Below, piece by piece: positions 12,614 to 22,439 of a stretch of 64,000 bases of DNA. Below the pieces are notes generated by a model that saw only the letters and a program-made list of their open reading frames with translations, searched no databases and had not been told where the DNA came from. The translations under genes and the position numbers were made by a program. Source of the stretch: Amorphophallus konjac (Eukaryota > Streptophyta > Magnoliopsida > Alismatales > Araceae); contig CM040124.1 of the NCBI GenBank assembly GCA_022559845.1, positions 71,509,491 to 71,573,490 of the forward strand, read 5' to 3'. How positions within the stretch are numbered: position 1 is the first letter of the stretch; each line of letters opens with the position of its first letter.

Positions 12614-13024
12614 AACGGTCTTACGATAGACCGCACAACGTATGGGCGGTCTAATTCAGACCGTCCATCCTGTCGGTGGAAATTCGAATAATCAGAATAT
12701 TATCCCAACTATCTCTCGAACTGGCCGAAACGTCCGCCGTGGGACCCTGAACATATGAACGGTTGTATCGAGACCGTTTTAGTTTAGGGCGGCACAAACA
12801 CGACCGTTTCACCCTGTCGATGATAATTCGAATCATTTGGATAATTATCTGAGAAAATGGGCGCGCGTAGGACTCTGAGATATAGGCGGTTGGGATAGGC
12901 CCGTCCAATCACACCGCACAAAAGCCTGTCGGTGAATATTCAGAAAATCCTCAGAAATTATCCAAAATCTATGAACGGTCCATCTTCAACCGCCCATCTG
13001 CTGAACGGCTGATGTGAAGCCGTT
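12614..13024. repeat. 21-nt dyad cluster in Tat-1 U3
   Basis: Dyads start at 12614 (22-nt variant), 12645, 12758, 12788, 12885, 12974 and 13004. Start-to-start distances of 30-31 bp recur (12614/12645, 12758/12788, 12974/13004). Each keeps CGG and CCG cores 14 bp apart, with loosely conserved purine/pyrimidine flanks. Confidence 0.85.
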
Positions 13025-13224
13025 CATGCCCTTAGGCACTTGATTCTCGTAAAATATGTTCAATTGACCAAAGCCAAGGCCCATTAAGCCCCGAATCACC
13101 ACGAATTGCACCAAGGAGGGAGACGACCCATAAAAACGGCCCAGTGAACGATGAACAACTCGAGGCATCAACTAATGGGAGTAAGAGAAATGAGTCAGCT
13201 TATCGGTATAAAACGGGTGTCAAC

Positions 13225-14595
13225 ATGACTCTCCTAGTTTTCTCCCTTGAGCTTTTCATTTTCTTTTCTTAGGGAAGTCATTTCTTCTAGTTCTTCTTTT
13301 AGTTTCTGATTTTCCTCATAGACTTGGGTTTGTTCTTCAACATTGGTATTGAATTTTCTCTTCAGAACCCTATTCTCTTTACTAAGTGAATTGAACTTAT
13401 CTAATAGTTCTGCATAGGCATCTTCCCAGTCATCAATAGAAAAATTTTTAAAGACATTTGTTACCTCCTCTTCGCTATTTGCCATTAGGCAAATTCCTTC
13501 TTCCTCTTCCTCCGAGGAAGTGCTTTCTGGATCTTCTTCCTCATCGCTCCACGTGCAGACCATTGCCTATGGCTTCTTCTTTTTCTGCACCTTTGAGCTC
13601 TTCTTCTGAAAGTAGGGACCCTTCTTCTGGAGATCTGGGTAGTCCCCTTTCATGTGTCCCTATTTGTTGCAATGAAAACAAGTCATTCTCTTAGTATTTC
13701 TGTCCTTATTATTGCTAGATTCAACGTTTTTACTAATGGAGTATGGCTTCTTCCTCCTAAAGGTCTTCCCCTTAGTCCTTAAAAATTTTCTGAACTGTCG
13801 AGTGAGCATTGCCTGCTCCTCCTGGTCGAGATCGGAAAAACCATCGGACCCGGAGCTACTGCTACTGCTCCCGCTGCTGCTACCCTTGTTGCGGGATGCC
13901 TTGAGAGCAATATTCTGTCCCTTCCTGTCACTTCCTTCACCACCTCTTTTAAAGTTCATCTCATAGGTCATGAGGGATCCTATGAGTCCATTCACTGTCA
14001 AAGTCGTCAGATCCTTTGACTCTTCTATCACGATGGCCTTTGTGTGCCATGCTGGGATTAGAGATCTAAGAATCTTCCTAACAACATCTGCCTCAGCAAA
14101 CTCTTTCCCTAGCCCCTTAAGAGTGTTCGTGATCAAGGTCAACCTGGCATACATTTCAGTGATGATCTCCTCTGGTTTCATCTTAAACAATTCATACTCA
14201 GAGGTGAAGAGATTTACCTTCGTGGCTCTCACTTGAGCTGTACCTTCGTAGATTAGTTCCAACTCATCCCACATTCGCTTGGCCGTCCTATAGGCTGATA
14301 TGCGGGCGTATTCGTCTGGGTGTACAACACACTGGATGATGTTCAGGGCCGTCCAGTTAAGTGAAGATAACTTGACATGATCATCTGTCCATGCGTCCTC
14401 GTTCGGTGGTAGATCATATGGCCCTGTAGTGATTACCCTCCACAGCTTGTGGCTCTGTGCCCTGATGAACACCTCCATCCTATTTTTCCAGAAGAGATAA
14501 TTATTACCATCAAAGAATGGAGGGTGACTAATGGATTGTCCCACAGGCATGAAACTTCGAGGACCATTAGAATTACCCTGACCGTTGGCCCACAT
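13225..14595 (-). pseudogene. S1 gag (copia UBN2-type) with zinc-knuckle remnant and acidic coiled coil
   Basis: The ATG at 14595 starts a copia-type gag just inside the primer site. It has a UBN2-like region (FFDGNNYLFWKNRM near the start, then KRMWDELELIYEG and KVNLFTSEYELFKM), a Ser-rich linker, a CFHCNK...GHMKG knuckle, an acidic stretch and a Lys/Glu-rich coiled coil. One frame is kept throughout. TAG codons interrupt it at 13660-13662, inside the knuckle, and at 13567-13569. The last Cys of the knuckle seems lost (GDYP). The frame is cut at 13224 by the Tat-1 LTR tip. Acidic and coiled-coil tails like this are common in Sirevirus gag. Confidence 0.9.
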
Positions 14596-14606
14596 GATGC
14601 AAACCC

Positions 14607-14618
14607 GCTCTGATACCA
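14607..14618 (-). other. S1 primer binding site, tRNA-iMet
   Basis: The element strand reads TGGTATCAGAGC, the standard initiator-Met primer site of plant copia elements, two bases inside the LTR end (GCATATCA). Confidence 0.9.
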
Positions 14619-14878
14619 ACTGATATGCACAGCGTAGAGTGATATAGAAGGGGGGGATGAATAGATCACTCCCTAAAATTAAATTCTCAGCGGTAAATCA
14701 CAACTTCCGTTTCTCAACCCTTCAGATACAGCGAAAGCAATAGCTAAGGCAGACAATAACCAAGACAGAAGAAAGAAGTGAGATCGAGAGAGCTGTTCAC
14801 AGTGAAACAAAATGCCAAACAGAAGGAGAGCAACACAACGATAATAGGCAAGCCACAGAAGAGGCAGGGAGTTTTTAA

Positions 14879-14913
14879 GGTGGTTCGATTGCAGTCCACA
14901 ATCTACATCCACC
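14879..14913 (-). ncRNA. Conserved two-helix LTR box, S1 copy
   Basis: On the element strand: GGTGG, ATGTA, GATTG, loop TGGACTG, CAATC, GAA, CCACC. The outer stem and the ATGTA/GAA internal loop match S2 and L exactly or nearly so; the inner stem differs but pairs. It lies downstream of the TATA box and would be in the transcript. It is a candidate structured RNA segment, not an independent gene. Confidence 0.6.
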
Positions 14914-15230
14914 CCTCACTCCAAACCAGAGTTAGGCTTCCACTAGCGAAGGCTAGAACAGCAGACTCAGTCTGTAAACATATGCTGCCGAACAGCTTGA
15001 CAAACCAAGGGAAACAAATCCCTCAACCCAAGCTCTGCAACCCACAGAAGCTTGACACCTGGACCTGCTTCCCGCAAGACCAGAACCGGAGACAAATCTC
15101 CCTTCCTCCAAATCGGAGGGAACCTGCTAGTGACAGCCCGTCACTGGCAAACCAGAGATCACAGATCTCTCTTCCTCTGAAGCCCAGAGGGAAACCAGAG
15201 AATCTCTCCCTTCCTCCGAACACTAGAGGG
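14914..15230 (-). other. Hairpin chain in the S1 LTR leader
   Basis: Short perfect inverted repeats follow one another, for example CTAGC...GCTAG (near 14945), CAGACTGAGTCTG (near 14965), GGAGAT...ATCTCC (near 15090), CCTCC...GGAGG (near 15110), AGTGAC...GTCACT (near 15135), AGAGATC...GATCTCT (near 15160) and CCTCTG...CAGAGG (near 15180). Most stems are 5-7 bp with short loops. The same style of region precedes the box in L and S2. Confidence 0.65.
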
Positions 15231-15518
15231 TAACAAGATGGAATAAGAAACATGAAGTGAAAAATAGAAAAACAAGACAATCGATGAAGACAATCATTTC
15301 TGAAAACCAAGAACAATGTAGCTTCCGAAGAAGCAGATCTTCACAGTCACAGACTCTTCTCTCTCTCTCAAATACTTTTCTCTCAGATCAATTCTCTCAA
15401 ATTCTTCTCTCTATCTTCTCTCTGGAACGTGGAGGCTCTCTCTATTCTTCTTCTGCTCAGGCACTAATTCTTCTCAGCTTTTCTCCAGTTCAGGTTCTTT
15501 TGATCGTAGTGGACATCC

Positions 15519-15525
15519 TTTTATA
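15519..15525 (-). promoter_or_regulatory. TATA box of the S1 LTR
   Basis: The element strand reads CATATAAAAGG. It lies between the upstream motif array and the hairpin chain, as in L. Confidence 0.6.
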
Positions 15526-15714
15526 TGGCTTTCGACCTGAATTCCATGACTTCACTCGTGTGGCGTGAGTAGGGCTCGTGCCCGCCATTTCCAAAGAAAT
15601 CTCAGATTACGTGCCAGGCACCAACCTCGGATCACGTGCCCAATCATCAGCCTGAATCATTCTGTAGGAATAGAAGAAAGGGATGCAACGAGTTAGTTCA
15701 GATTTTGAACTAGG

Positions 15715-16960
15715 CGTGTACAGACTTTAGATGCAGCATATAGGCAAGTATGTACAATGTGAGAATGTGTAGACTTTGAATGCCTGCATGCGACCTCAAT
15801 GTACAGACTTGACAAATGATGCATGAACATAACAGAAAGGAATGTGCAGACTTTTGTGTGCGTGCATGCTGCAAGGCAACGTATAGACACTGGCTGTATA
15901 GACTTGCATATGCATGGAGGAATGTATGGACTTGCTATGTCATGTGGCGTGCAACTAGACAATGTTCAGACTTGTGAGATGATGCACAAGGATATCAGCA
16001 GAGATTGTATAGACTTGGACGTTTATGTGCATGACAAAATAATGTACAGACTTGACCGATGCGAACACAGGCTATACACACTTTGATTCCGTGCATGAGA
16101 AAGCAGTGTATAGACTTGCTGTAATGAACAATGCCCAAATGCAGTGTATGGACTTAGCGTGAATGCGAGAAGACACTAAGTGAGACGAATGTATAGACTT
16201 GATGTATGCAGCGTTAATGATGTACAGACTTGAATGCGTGCATGGGAAAACAATGTACAGACTTGAATGCTCCATGCACAAAGACACTGAGTGAGACGGA
16301 TGTATAGACTTTGGTGAATGCATTCTAGGCAAACGCTGTACAAACTTTGAGAGATGATGTATATACTTTAATGCAAAGGCTGGAGTTAAGTAAACAATGT
16401 ATAGACTTCAAAGTATGCGCAATGCAAAGGCTGTACAGACTTCAATGTAAAGACTTTGAACGTGTATGCTGGCAATGTATAGACTTGTTCTGAAGGATTG
16501 CACAGCCATTGGAATGTACAGACTTTGAAACCGTGCATAGACTTTGATGCCCAAATGCAATGTATGGACTCGTGTGTGCAGGGTAGAAAATGTATAGACT
16601 TGCAACCTAGACAATGTACAGACTTGCAGTGCGTGTAGGGCAGACAGTGTATAGACTTGCAATGCATGAGACGCTGAATGAGACAGTCGGATGTACAGAC
16701 TTTGAACGTGTGTGTGCTAGACAATGTATAGACTTGATAAATGATGTGTGCACCAGAAGAGACTATGCATGAGACGATGCATGCACAAGGAGTGTACAGA
16801 CTTGGTCTTATAATGTATAGACTTGGTCAACTATCAACTGATGGATGTATAGACTTTATGTGTGCATATGGCAAGACCATGTGCAGACTTGAAGACATGC
16901 ATGCGGCAGACTATGTACAGACTTGGTCTTGCGACCACGGGCTGTACAGACTTTGAAGTA
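15715..16960 (-). repeat. Array of AAGTCTRTACATT motifs in S1 U3
   Basis: Roughly 35 or more copies, seen on the plus strand as TGTAYAGACTT, spaced irregularly about 20-50 bp apart with unrelated sequence between. The same motif in the same orientation relative to the element occurs in both LTRs of L. Confidence 0.88.
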
Positions 16961-17036
16961 ATGCATGAATTGATCTAGAGATAAAAACAGGTTGATTTAT
17001 ACTGTGAGACATCATCAAAATCGTAGGGATGCAACA

Positions 17037-18122
17037 AGTCCTGCCAGAGTGGACCAACAAGAGGCAAGTCCTGTCCAAGGTGATATTGTCACAGATACTG
17101 CTCCAACTTTCCCAGCTGTCACTAGAGATATTATGATCATACATGGTCCTTTTCAGGAACCCTCTCCTCGAAGGGAACATGAATCTACCTACTTTCCTAA
17201 TGAAGAAAGGCCAGATAATTTTCATTATGATTCTGGCATGCATGATCAGACTTCCGGTATCAATCCCACTTTGATTCAATTTCTGGAAATGAAGTTCAAG
17301 AACATTGATTATTCCATAATGCACTTGAGCTCAACCATGGAAATGAGGATTTCCCATCTTGAGCAGAAATCAGACAGCAGATGGGAACAGTTCAAGCATG
17401 ACAAATTCAAGTGAGATAAAAAACTTCATAACTTCATGGAATCCCTCCTTCAGGTTTGTCAGAAAGCTGGGTCAGTAATGCACAATTTGAAAAGCTTGCA
17501 TCAACAATTTCTGAACAGGCTAAAGGCTGTACCGACATATAACTATGATGTCAAGGAAAACCAGTCCAAGCTGAATTTGAAATATTCTACCCTAATTGAC
17601 AAGAATAATGTGTTCAGTGAAAAGGTTCAGACCTTGTTTGAAAAGATTACATCTTTTGGTAAGGACCTTGCTAAACTGTTTGAACAATCCACTCTAGTGG
17701 GTGATGAGGTTATGGATGTTTTGAAAATTCTAAAAGAAAACTTCCCACCCACACTTGAAGATCATCGTGATGTGTACTGCCCTCCACCAACAAGAGCCTC
17801 TTCTTCTGCATCTGAATGGGGATCTCAGCAGAAAGCTCAAGTGGACTATCTGTTTGATATTTTACACAGCTAGTTTGATAGTATCACTTCCAAAGTATAG
17901 GATTATCATAAGTCTATCCTGCAAAGAGATCAGCAATTTTCGGACAGACTAGACAATTTAGCATCTTTTATGACTCAGCTTCATCACCAACTGGACACTG
18001 TGTCTGCAAACATCCTTCAGTCTCACTCTTCCTCACCTGCTCCCCTTCTGATGATGTCAAAGGGGGAGAGACAAGACCTCAAGTTGGAGCCTGGAATTGC
18101 ATTGCATCTGCATCAAATGTGA
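17037..18122 (+). pseudogene. S2 3' ORF, coiled-coil protein, three internal stops
   Basis: One frame is readable from the S1 junction to a TGA at 18120-18122. It encodes a Pro-rich start, a mostly helical middle with coiled-coil character (FLEMKFKNIDYSIMHLSSTM, then KVQTLFEKITSFGKDLAKLF) and a tail SPAPLLMMSKGE just before the first polypurine tract. Internal stops are TGA (17412), TAG (17871) and TAG (17898). Its place between pol and the 3' LTR fits the extra or env-like ORF reported for some Sireviruses. I recognise no catalytic domain and no convincing membrane segment, so an envelope role is not supported. Confidence 0.65.
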
Positions 18123-18377
18123 CTGAGTGAAGTTTTCTTTCTTTTACATATTTTATGAAATGTTCGAAAGAAATTATCTATGAGATTGTCCAACTTTTTG
18201 TTAGAAAAGTTCTTCTGTTCTTCTTTTTGATGTTAAACCTTGGACCTAAATGAAATGAATGACATGAACTGGTGTTCTGGTCTCTGAAGTGAATTCCTTG
18301 TTTGATCTGAACAATACATTTTTATTTAGATGCAATGGCATACACCTCATAGTTGCCATCATCAAAAAGGGGGAGAT
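18123..18377 (+). other. S2 3' untranslated segment with polypurine tract
   Basis: Non-coding. AAAAAGGGGGAGAT at 18364-18377 directly abuts the LTR start TGTTGTGCCCCTGG and is the primary polypurine tract. An upstream copy (AAAGGGGGAGAG, about 18058-18069) gives the multiple tracts known in Sireviruses. Confidence 0.8.
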
Positions 18378-18507
18378 TGTTGTGCCCCTGGTTTTGATGA
18401 TGACAACCATGAGATGTGTGTGTGTTGAGTTCAACAAAACTGATGAATTAACCCTTGATTCATTAACGCATGTATCTGCTTTATTCTTGAGTGCAAGGAA
18501 GAAACAA

Positions 18508-18825
18508 GGTCTACGCAAGGATGTTCAAGGCGTCCACGCAGCGGTTTGCTTAAAAGGACAGCGTCTACGCAGGATGCTATTTGCGTCTACGCATCAGTTC
18601 AAGAGGCAGAAGCATTAATCACTGGCATAGCTCAGTGCGTCAACGCCACAACATGGCAGCGTCGACGCATCAGCTCATGGTTGAGATAAAAGAGTGTTCG
18701 GGGTCAGTCTAGTGAGTTGACGCAGGCACTCTATGTGTCAACGCGTCAGGTTTATGTACGAAAGGCTCTGTGGGCATTTCAAGGCTGCGTCAACCCCTTA
18801 GTCACAATGGGTTGACGCCATCTGA
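18508..18825 (+). repeat. Array of near-palindromic GCGTCWACGC motifs in S2 U3
   Basis: About ten copies and variants (GCGTCTACGC, GCGTCAACGC, GCGTCGACGC, GTTGACGC). The sequence differs from the arrays of S1, L and S3, but the density and position in the LTR are alike. Confidence 0.8.
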
Positions 18826-19329
18826 ATCTCATCAAGAGATTATTGGGTGGACCCCAGCCGTAAGTGGCGTTAGATGCCACATCATCCAAAAGAGCATGTG
18901 CTCTCTTTTTCCCTCGTGATTTCCGAAGCCTCTGAAGAGAACAATGATTGGGCTAACAAGAAAATCTGGTTGGGGCCCACAAGAGGTATTTTATGTGAAT
19001 CTGAGGGAGCGTGGGAGACTGAGGTTAAAAAGAAGAGTAGCAGTCGAACAATAGCAGATGAGGAGCCCTTGATAAGAATCGCCTGTATCATCATCTTTCT
19101 CCTGGCGTGATGTTGCATCCACTAAAGATCAGAGGAAGCCCAGTGTCAGTTGATCATCGCAAGCTCATCTACCATCCAGAAGGAGAAATCCAGCTGATCG
19201 TCGCAGTATTTTCTCTCTGATCTCTAAGTTTGAGATTCGAGAATCAGCACCATCATATATCTGAAGCTCTTTCTTCCATCTTCTAGTGATTTCGTTTCTT
19301 GTTGTTCATTTCAGCTTGCATTCTATTAC

Positions 19330-19562
19330 TGCTGTTCTCCCTCGTACTAGTGATTGTAGAGGGAGGTTTCTTGATCAAGCGGGGTGTGCTTGGATCAAGG
19401 GGTTTGGGCTTGTATGCCCTCAAGCTATTTGTCAGCGGGTAACTGATTAAGAGGATACGTTCCTCTTGTTAACCAAGCTGTAGTGGTCAGCATTGTCGAG
19501 GGGATTGTTCCTCAGTTTAGCAAAGCTGTAAGGCTCAGCAGGGATCCTCACTGATTTAGTGA
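19330..19562 (+). other. Hairpin chain in the S2 LTR leader
   Basis: Small inverted repeats include GGGC-TTGTAT-GCCC (near 19408), GAGGA-TACGT-TCCTC (near 19452), GAGG...CCTC (near 19498) and CCTCACT-GATTT-AGTGAGG (near 19545), the last directly abutting the box. Confidence 0.6.
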
Positions 19563-19564
19563 GG

Positions 19565-19600
19565 GGTGGACGTAGGTCTCCACAGGGAGACCGAACCACC
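19565..19600 (+). ncRNA. Conserved two-helix LTR box, S2 copy
   Basis: GGTGG, ACGTA, GGTCTCC, loop ACAG, GGAGACC, GAA, CCACC. Here the inner helix is 7 bp. The outer stem and internal loop match L and S1. Inferred to be a structured part of the LTR transcript. Confidence 0.65.
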
Positions 19601-19815
19601 AGAAAAATATGTGTTCTCTTGTGGTTTGCTGTCTCTTGCAATATCTGTGTGACGCTAGATGATTGATTAGGTTCGATCTCCACACCTTCTGTTTACTGAA
19701 TTTTGAATTAGTACTCTGCTACTTAAAAGTTCATTGTGATCTTTCGCAAAAAAATTCAAAGGGTCAACCTATTCACCCCCTCCCCCTATAGTTTGACCAT
19801 CCACTTAATCCAATA

Positions 19816-21291
19816 GGCTGCTGGTCAGACTCGGCACTCTTCAAACTCGCTGGACAGCAAGCACGAGCGGCTTGTGGGATGACGACTTCCAGTCATCTTC
19901 TGGCTTAGGTGGTTGGCTGGGACATCGGTGCAAGGTTCCTCTTTGATTCCTGAAGTCAGCGGCGGCTGAAGCGCAGTCGGCTTATTTTTCGAAGAATTAA
20001 TCGGTGGACTGCTCTTGCTGGCCTGTCATGGGAAAAATCTGCGCGCTTCCACAAAAACGGTCACCATGCCCAGATCAAGTGTCTGATCGGGACGAAACTA
20101 GCGCCGTTACGAAGGGCACTCAGAGAGCTTCAACATATGTGAATTTCATTTCCGTCCAACGGTCGGACTTGGAATGAGAAACTCTGCACCACCGTAGTTG
20201 TTTCTGGCCCGGAATACAGATCAAGCAGGACAGATAGGGTGCTGCCTGAATATGGGGTTTGGCCAAAGGGAAATTGGTGGATCTGAGCCATGGAGAATTT
20301 ATGGGTAAGAGAAGGGGATGTGAGGGACATGCATAAATGATTTGGTAAGTTTATGAGATGGTTTAAGGGGTGTGAAAATTCATGGAACAGGTTGCTATCT
20401 CACAGATCTGCAGAAAGGCAGACTGCAAGGGGTGGAAAGAATTAACTGGGAGGAGGGGCAAACGGGGGCTGATTGAGGTGAAAATTAAACTGGAAGAAGG
20501 GGGGAACACGGGAAACAAACCCTCAAAACCTCAGCCCAATCAGATGGCTGGATTGAGAGATACAACCTCTTCTTTAAGCTTCTATTCTATAGGTCGCAGG
20601 TTTGGACAGCAGGCCGGAGATTGGGTTGTGGCGACTCGTTGGCGGCTCCGATGGTGGCGGCAATGGCGGTGGCTGGGAATCACACCCAAAGGGGAAGATA
20701 GAACTTAGAATCACTCCAAGATTTGGGGCATCACACCCAGATCTGCTGCAATCTCTGCTGCAAGGGAAGAAGAGAGGGAGGAGAGAGAGGCGCCCTAGAC
20801 TTCTCACACAATTTCTCAAATTTTCATCAATAATTCTATCAAAATAATGAATACAAGACTTTTATATGAAAGCCCTAACTAAATGACGTCAACTAACCTC
20901 AAATCTAGGGTTAGGGAGGGGCAATTAGGGGATAGGAAATTTCTTCTCCCATGTGGTCAATATTATACAAACATAAAAAAATGGGTAAAGGAAGGGGGTG
21001 CCCTCCCCTTAAAGAAGCCAATTTGGGTTTTGTTTTCTCCACTGGTCCAAGTCCACCTTGGACCATGGACTAGCCCCTATGGGCCCTAGAAGCTAGGTGG
21101 CCCAATGAGAGAGAGGGTGGGGGGCCCGCTGGGCCTAAGTGGCCTTTTACAAAGAAACCCAGTAATTTAGCCCAATTAACCCATTAACTCCTAATAACCC
21201 GTTGGCATATAATTGCCTTACAAATGACCGAAATGACTCATGATAAAAATGAAAATTAAAAATGTTTGATGTCTGACGTCGATTCCCATCA
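19816..21291 (-). repeat. T 3' LTR, truncated by S2
   Basis: The first 1.47 kb of the LTR (reading down from 21291) match the 5' LTR at 36176-35898 plus 25463-24321. The final part of about 570 bp, present at 24320-23748, is missing here because S2 is inserted. A TATA box is at 20860-20866 (element strand CATATAAAAG). Confidence 0.85.
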
Positions 21292-21299
21292 ATTCTCCT

Positions 21300-21830
21300 T
21301 AGGTGGGAGAAACTCGACCCCGTCGAGTAAGGGGTGCGGCTACTCTTGTATCGCTCTTGTGGATCTGTAGCTCTGCTCGGGTGATCCACGTGTCATCGGA
21401 TGTGGGCCGTGCTCTCCACCGTACCAGGTAGCGTGGGTACGCTCCATTCCAAGTAATCATCACTTGCTCATCCTATATATGTTCTATCTGCTCACGCTGT
21501 TGTGGGAATGAGGCTAGTGGTGGACACTCAGTGACGGGGTCACTCTCAAAGGGGGGAGACGGCTCAACAACTCACTAGGAATCACCGTTGGGTCCCTGTA
21601 GGTGACTAGATCTGACATATTGAAGGTAGAGCTGATCCCATATTCCTTGGGCAAGTTTACAACGTACACATTAGACCCGACTTGCCTTACACTCGAAAGG
21701 GACTAGCCCTGCGAGCTTGTAATTTTCTTCACGATTTTAGCAGGAAACTGTTCAGGTTTGACCCTGATCATGACATGTTCATCCTCTCGGAACTCACGGT
21801 GGTGCCGTGAGCATAAAGCAACTCATTGCA
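21300..21830 (-). pseudogene. T pol C-terminus: integrase tail and chromodomain
   Basis: Reading the minus strand from about 21800, a gypsy integrase C-terminal segment is visible (KIVKKLQARRASPFRV, then VYVVNLPKEYGIS and DLVTYRDP), followed by a chromodomain-like YPRYLVRWRARPTSDDTW. It ends next to AAGGAGAA, a likely polypurine tract, and the 3' LTR. Frame breaks and stops are present. This order is typical of the chromovirus clade (Tekay/Del-like); the exact clade is not certain. Confidence 0.75.
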
Positions 21831-22439
21831 TCGTTCATTGCTGGCATTTGACGACGACTATGCAATTCCTAATATGCTCAACGAAAGCATGAATAGACTC
21901 TTAACAAATGATACAAATAAAAAAAACACAGACTCACACAAGACCCTAAACCCCTACATGATGCAGTGGTGGTCCAGGACACCCATATGTGTGATTTGCA
22001 TACACACGACGTAACCAAGTGTTGGTGGAATCATGGAATCCTAGACATCCTAATATGCACCATTCATGCAATGATTGCCTTTTGGATTTGGGAGGTTTGG
22101 GAGGTTTGGGTGGGCCAGGAGAGCTAAATTCACTTTCTTCATTACCCCAATGAATGGGCTCCTTGCTACGTGTAGGATGACTGGCCCGTGGGGTAGGGTT
22201 GTGATAGTGAACTTCCTTGAAGAAGTGGAGTAGATAAGGTGGGTCACGAGGTTCACTAGGGAAGGGGTCGAAGGGATCAAAGAATGTGTGATCCCTCGAG
22301 ATGTGTCCCTCATGACACGGTCCCATGTTTGGAATTATTGAAGGTGTAAATGGTCACCTTCATTCATTGTGGTAGGTGGGACGGTGGTCGTACGTAGAAG
22401 ACATGGTTCCTCCCTCAGGATAAGTGGAAGGGAGTTAGG
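21831..22439 (-). other. T internal segment, no supported gene
   Basis: A Pro-rich reading frame at 22326-21946 (with PPKPPKPPK) is the only long frame. I recognise no domain and cannot support it as a gene. Confidence 0.4.

Larger units (their letters stand above)
1..13224 (-). mobile_element. Tat-1: decayed giant Ty3/gypsy (Tat lineage) retrotransposon, partial
   Basis: This is a Tat-lineage LTR retrotransposon on the minus strand, running off the left edge. In element order it shows a 5' LTR (13224 to 11537), an Arg-tRNA-like primer site, a structured leader, gag-PR, pol, an AT-rich spacer, and an antisense PMD gene. Gag-PR, pol, LTR tip, primer site, leader and PMD gene all resemble Tat-2 at 44747 onward, so the two are one family. 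The LTR tip (TGTTGACACCCG, reading down from 13224) interrupts the gag frame of S1. Five bases outside it (13225-13229, tgact) would be one target duplication, but the partner lies outside the window. Decay is mostly by in-frame stop codons, with few indels. Confidence 0.93.
11537..13224 (-). repeat. Tat-1 5' LTR, about 1.69 kb
   Basis: The LTR begins at 13224 (TGTTGACACCCG) and is placed to end at 11537 (CTACA) just before the primer site. The tip matches the Tat-2 LTR closely. A TATA box is at 12391-12400. Dyads lie both upstream (12614-13024) and downstream (11734-11913) of it. The second LTR is outside the window, so the inner edge is inferred. Confidence 0.8.
13225..17036 (-). mobile_element. 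S1: Sirevirus-like Ty1/copia element, 5' part
   Basis: Minus-strand element with a complete 5' LTR (17036 to 14621), a tRNA-iMet primer site, and gag, which is cut at 13224 by Tat-1. The rest would lie left of Tat-1, outside the window. It is inserted in the 3' coding region of S2 at 17036/17037. Confidence 0.88.
14621..17036 (-). repeat. S1 5' LTR, about 2.4 kb
   Basis: It starts at 17036 (TGTTGCATCC, then TTTTGATGATG, like the starts of S2, S3 and L) and ends at 14621. In element order it has an array of AAGTCTRTACATT motifs, a TATA box (15519-15525), a chain of small hairpins, and the GGTGG...CCACC box (14913 to 14879). Confidence 0.87.
17037..19815 (+). mobile_element. S2: Sirevirus-like element, 3' part with 3' LTR
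   Basis: Plus-strand element with a decayed 3' coding region, polypurine tracts and a full 3' LTR ending at about 19815. It is inserted in the T 3' LTR: the five bases after it (GGCTG, 19816-19820) belong to T, judged by the intact T 5' LTR at 24319 onward. Its left part was displaced by the S1 insertion and is outside the window. Confidence 0.85.
18378..19815 (+). repeat. S2 3' LTR, about 1.44 kb
   Basis: It starts TGTTGTGCCCCTGGTTTTGATGATG-like and ends near ATCCAATA at 19815, probably a mutated ...CA end. It holds an array of GCGTCWACGC motifs (18508-18825), a hairpin-rich stretch (19330-19562) and the GGTGG...CCACC box (19565-19600). No clear TATA box was found. Confidence 0.82.

Noticed and set aside
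15715..16960. Regularly repeated motif resembling a CRISPR-like array
   Set aside because: Repeats are only 11-13 bp, spacing is irregular, there are no cas genes, and the array lies inside a plant LTR.
17037..18122. S2 3' ORF as a retroviral envelope
   Set aside because: No signal peptide, transmembrane segment or fusion features were seen; it looks like a soluble coiled-coil protein.
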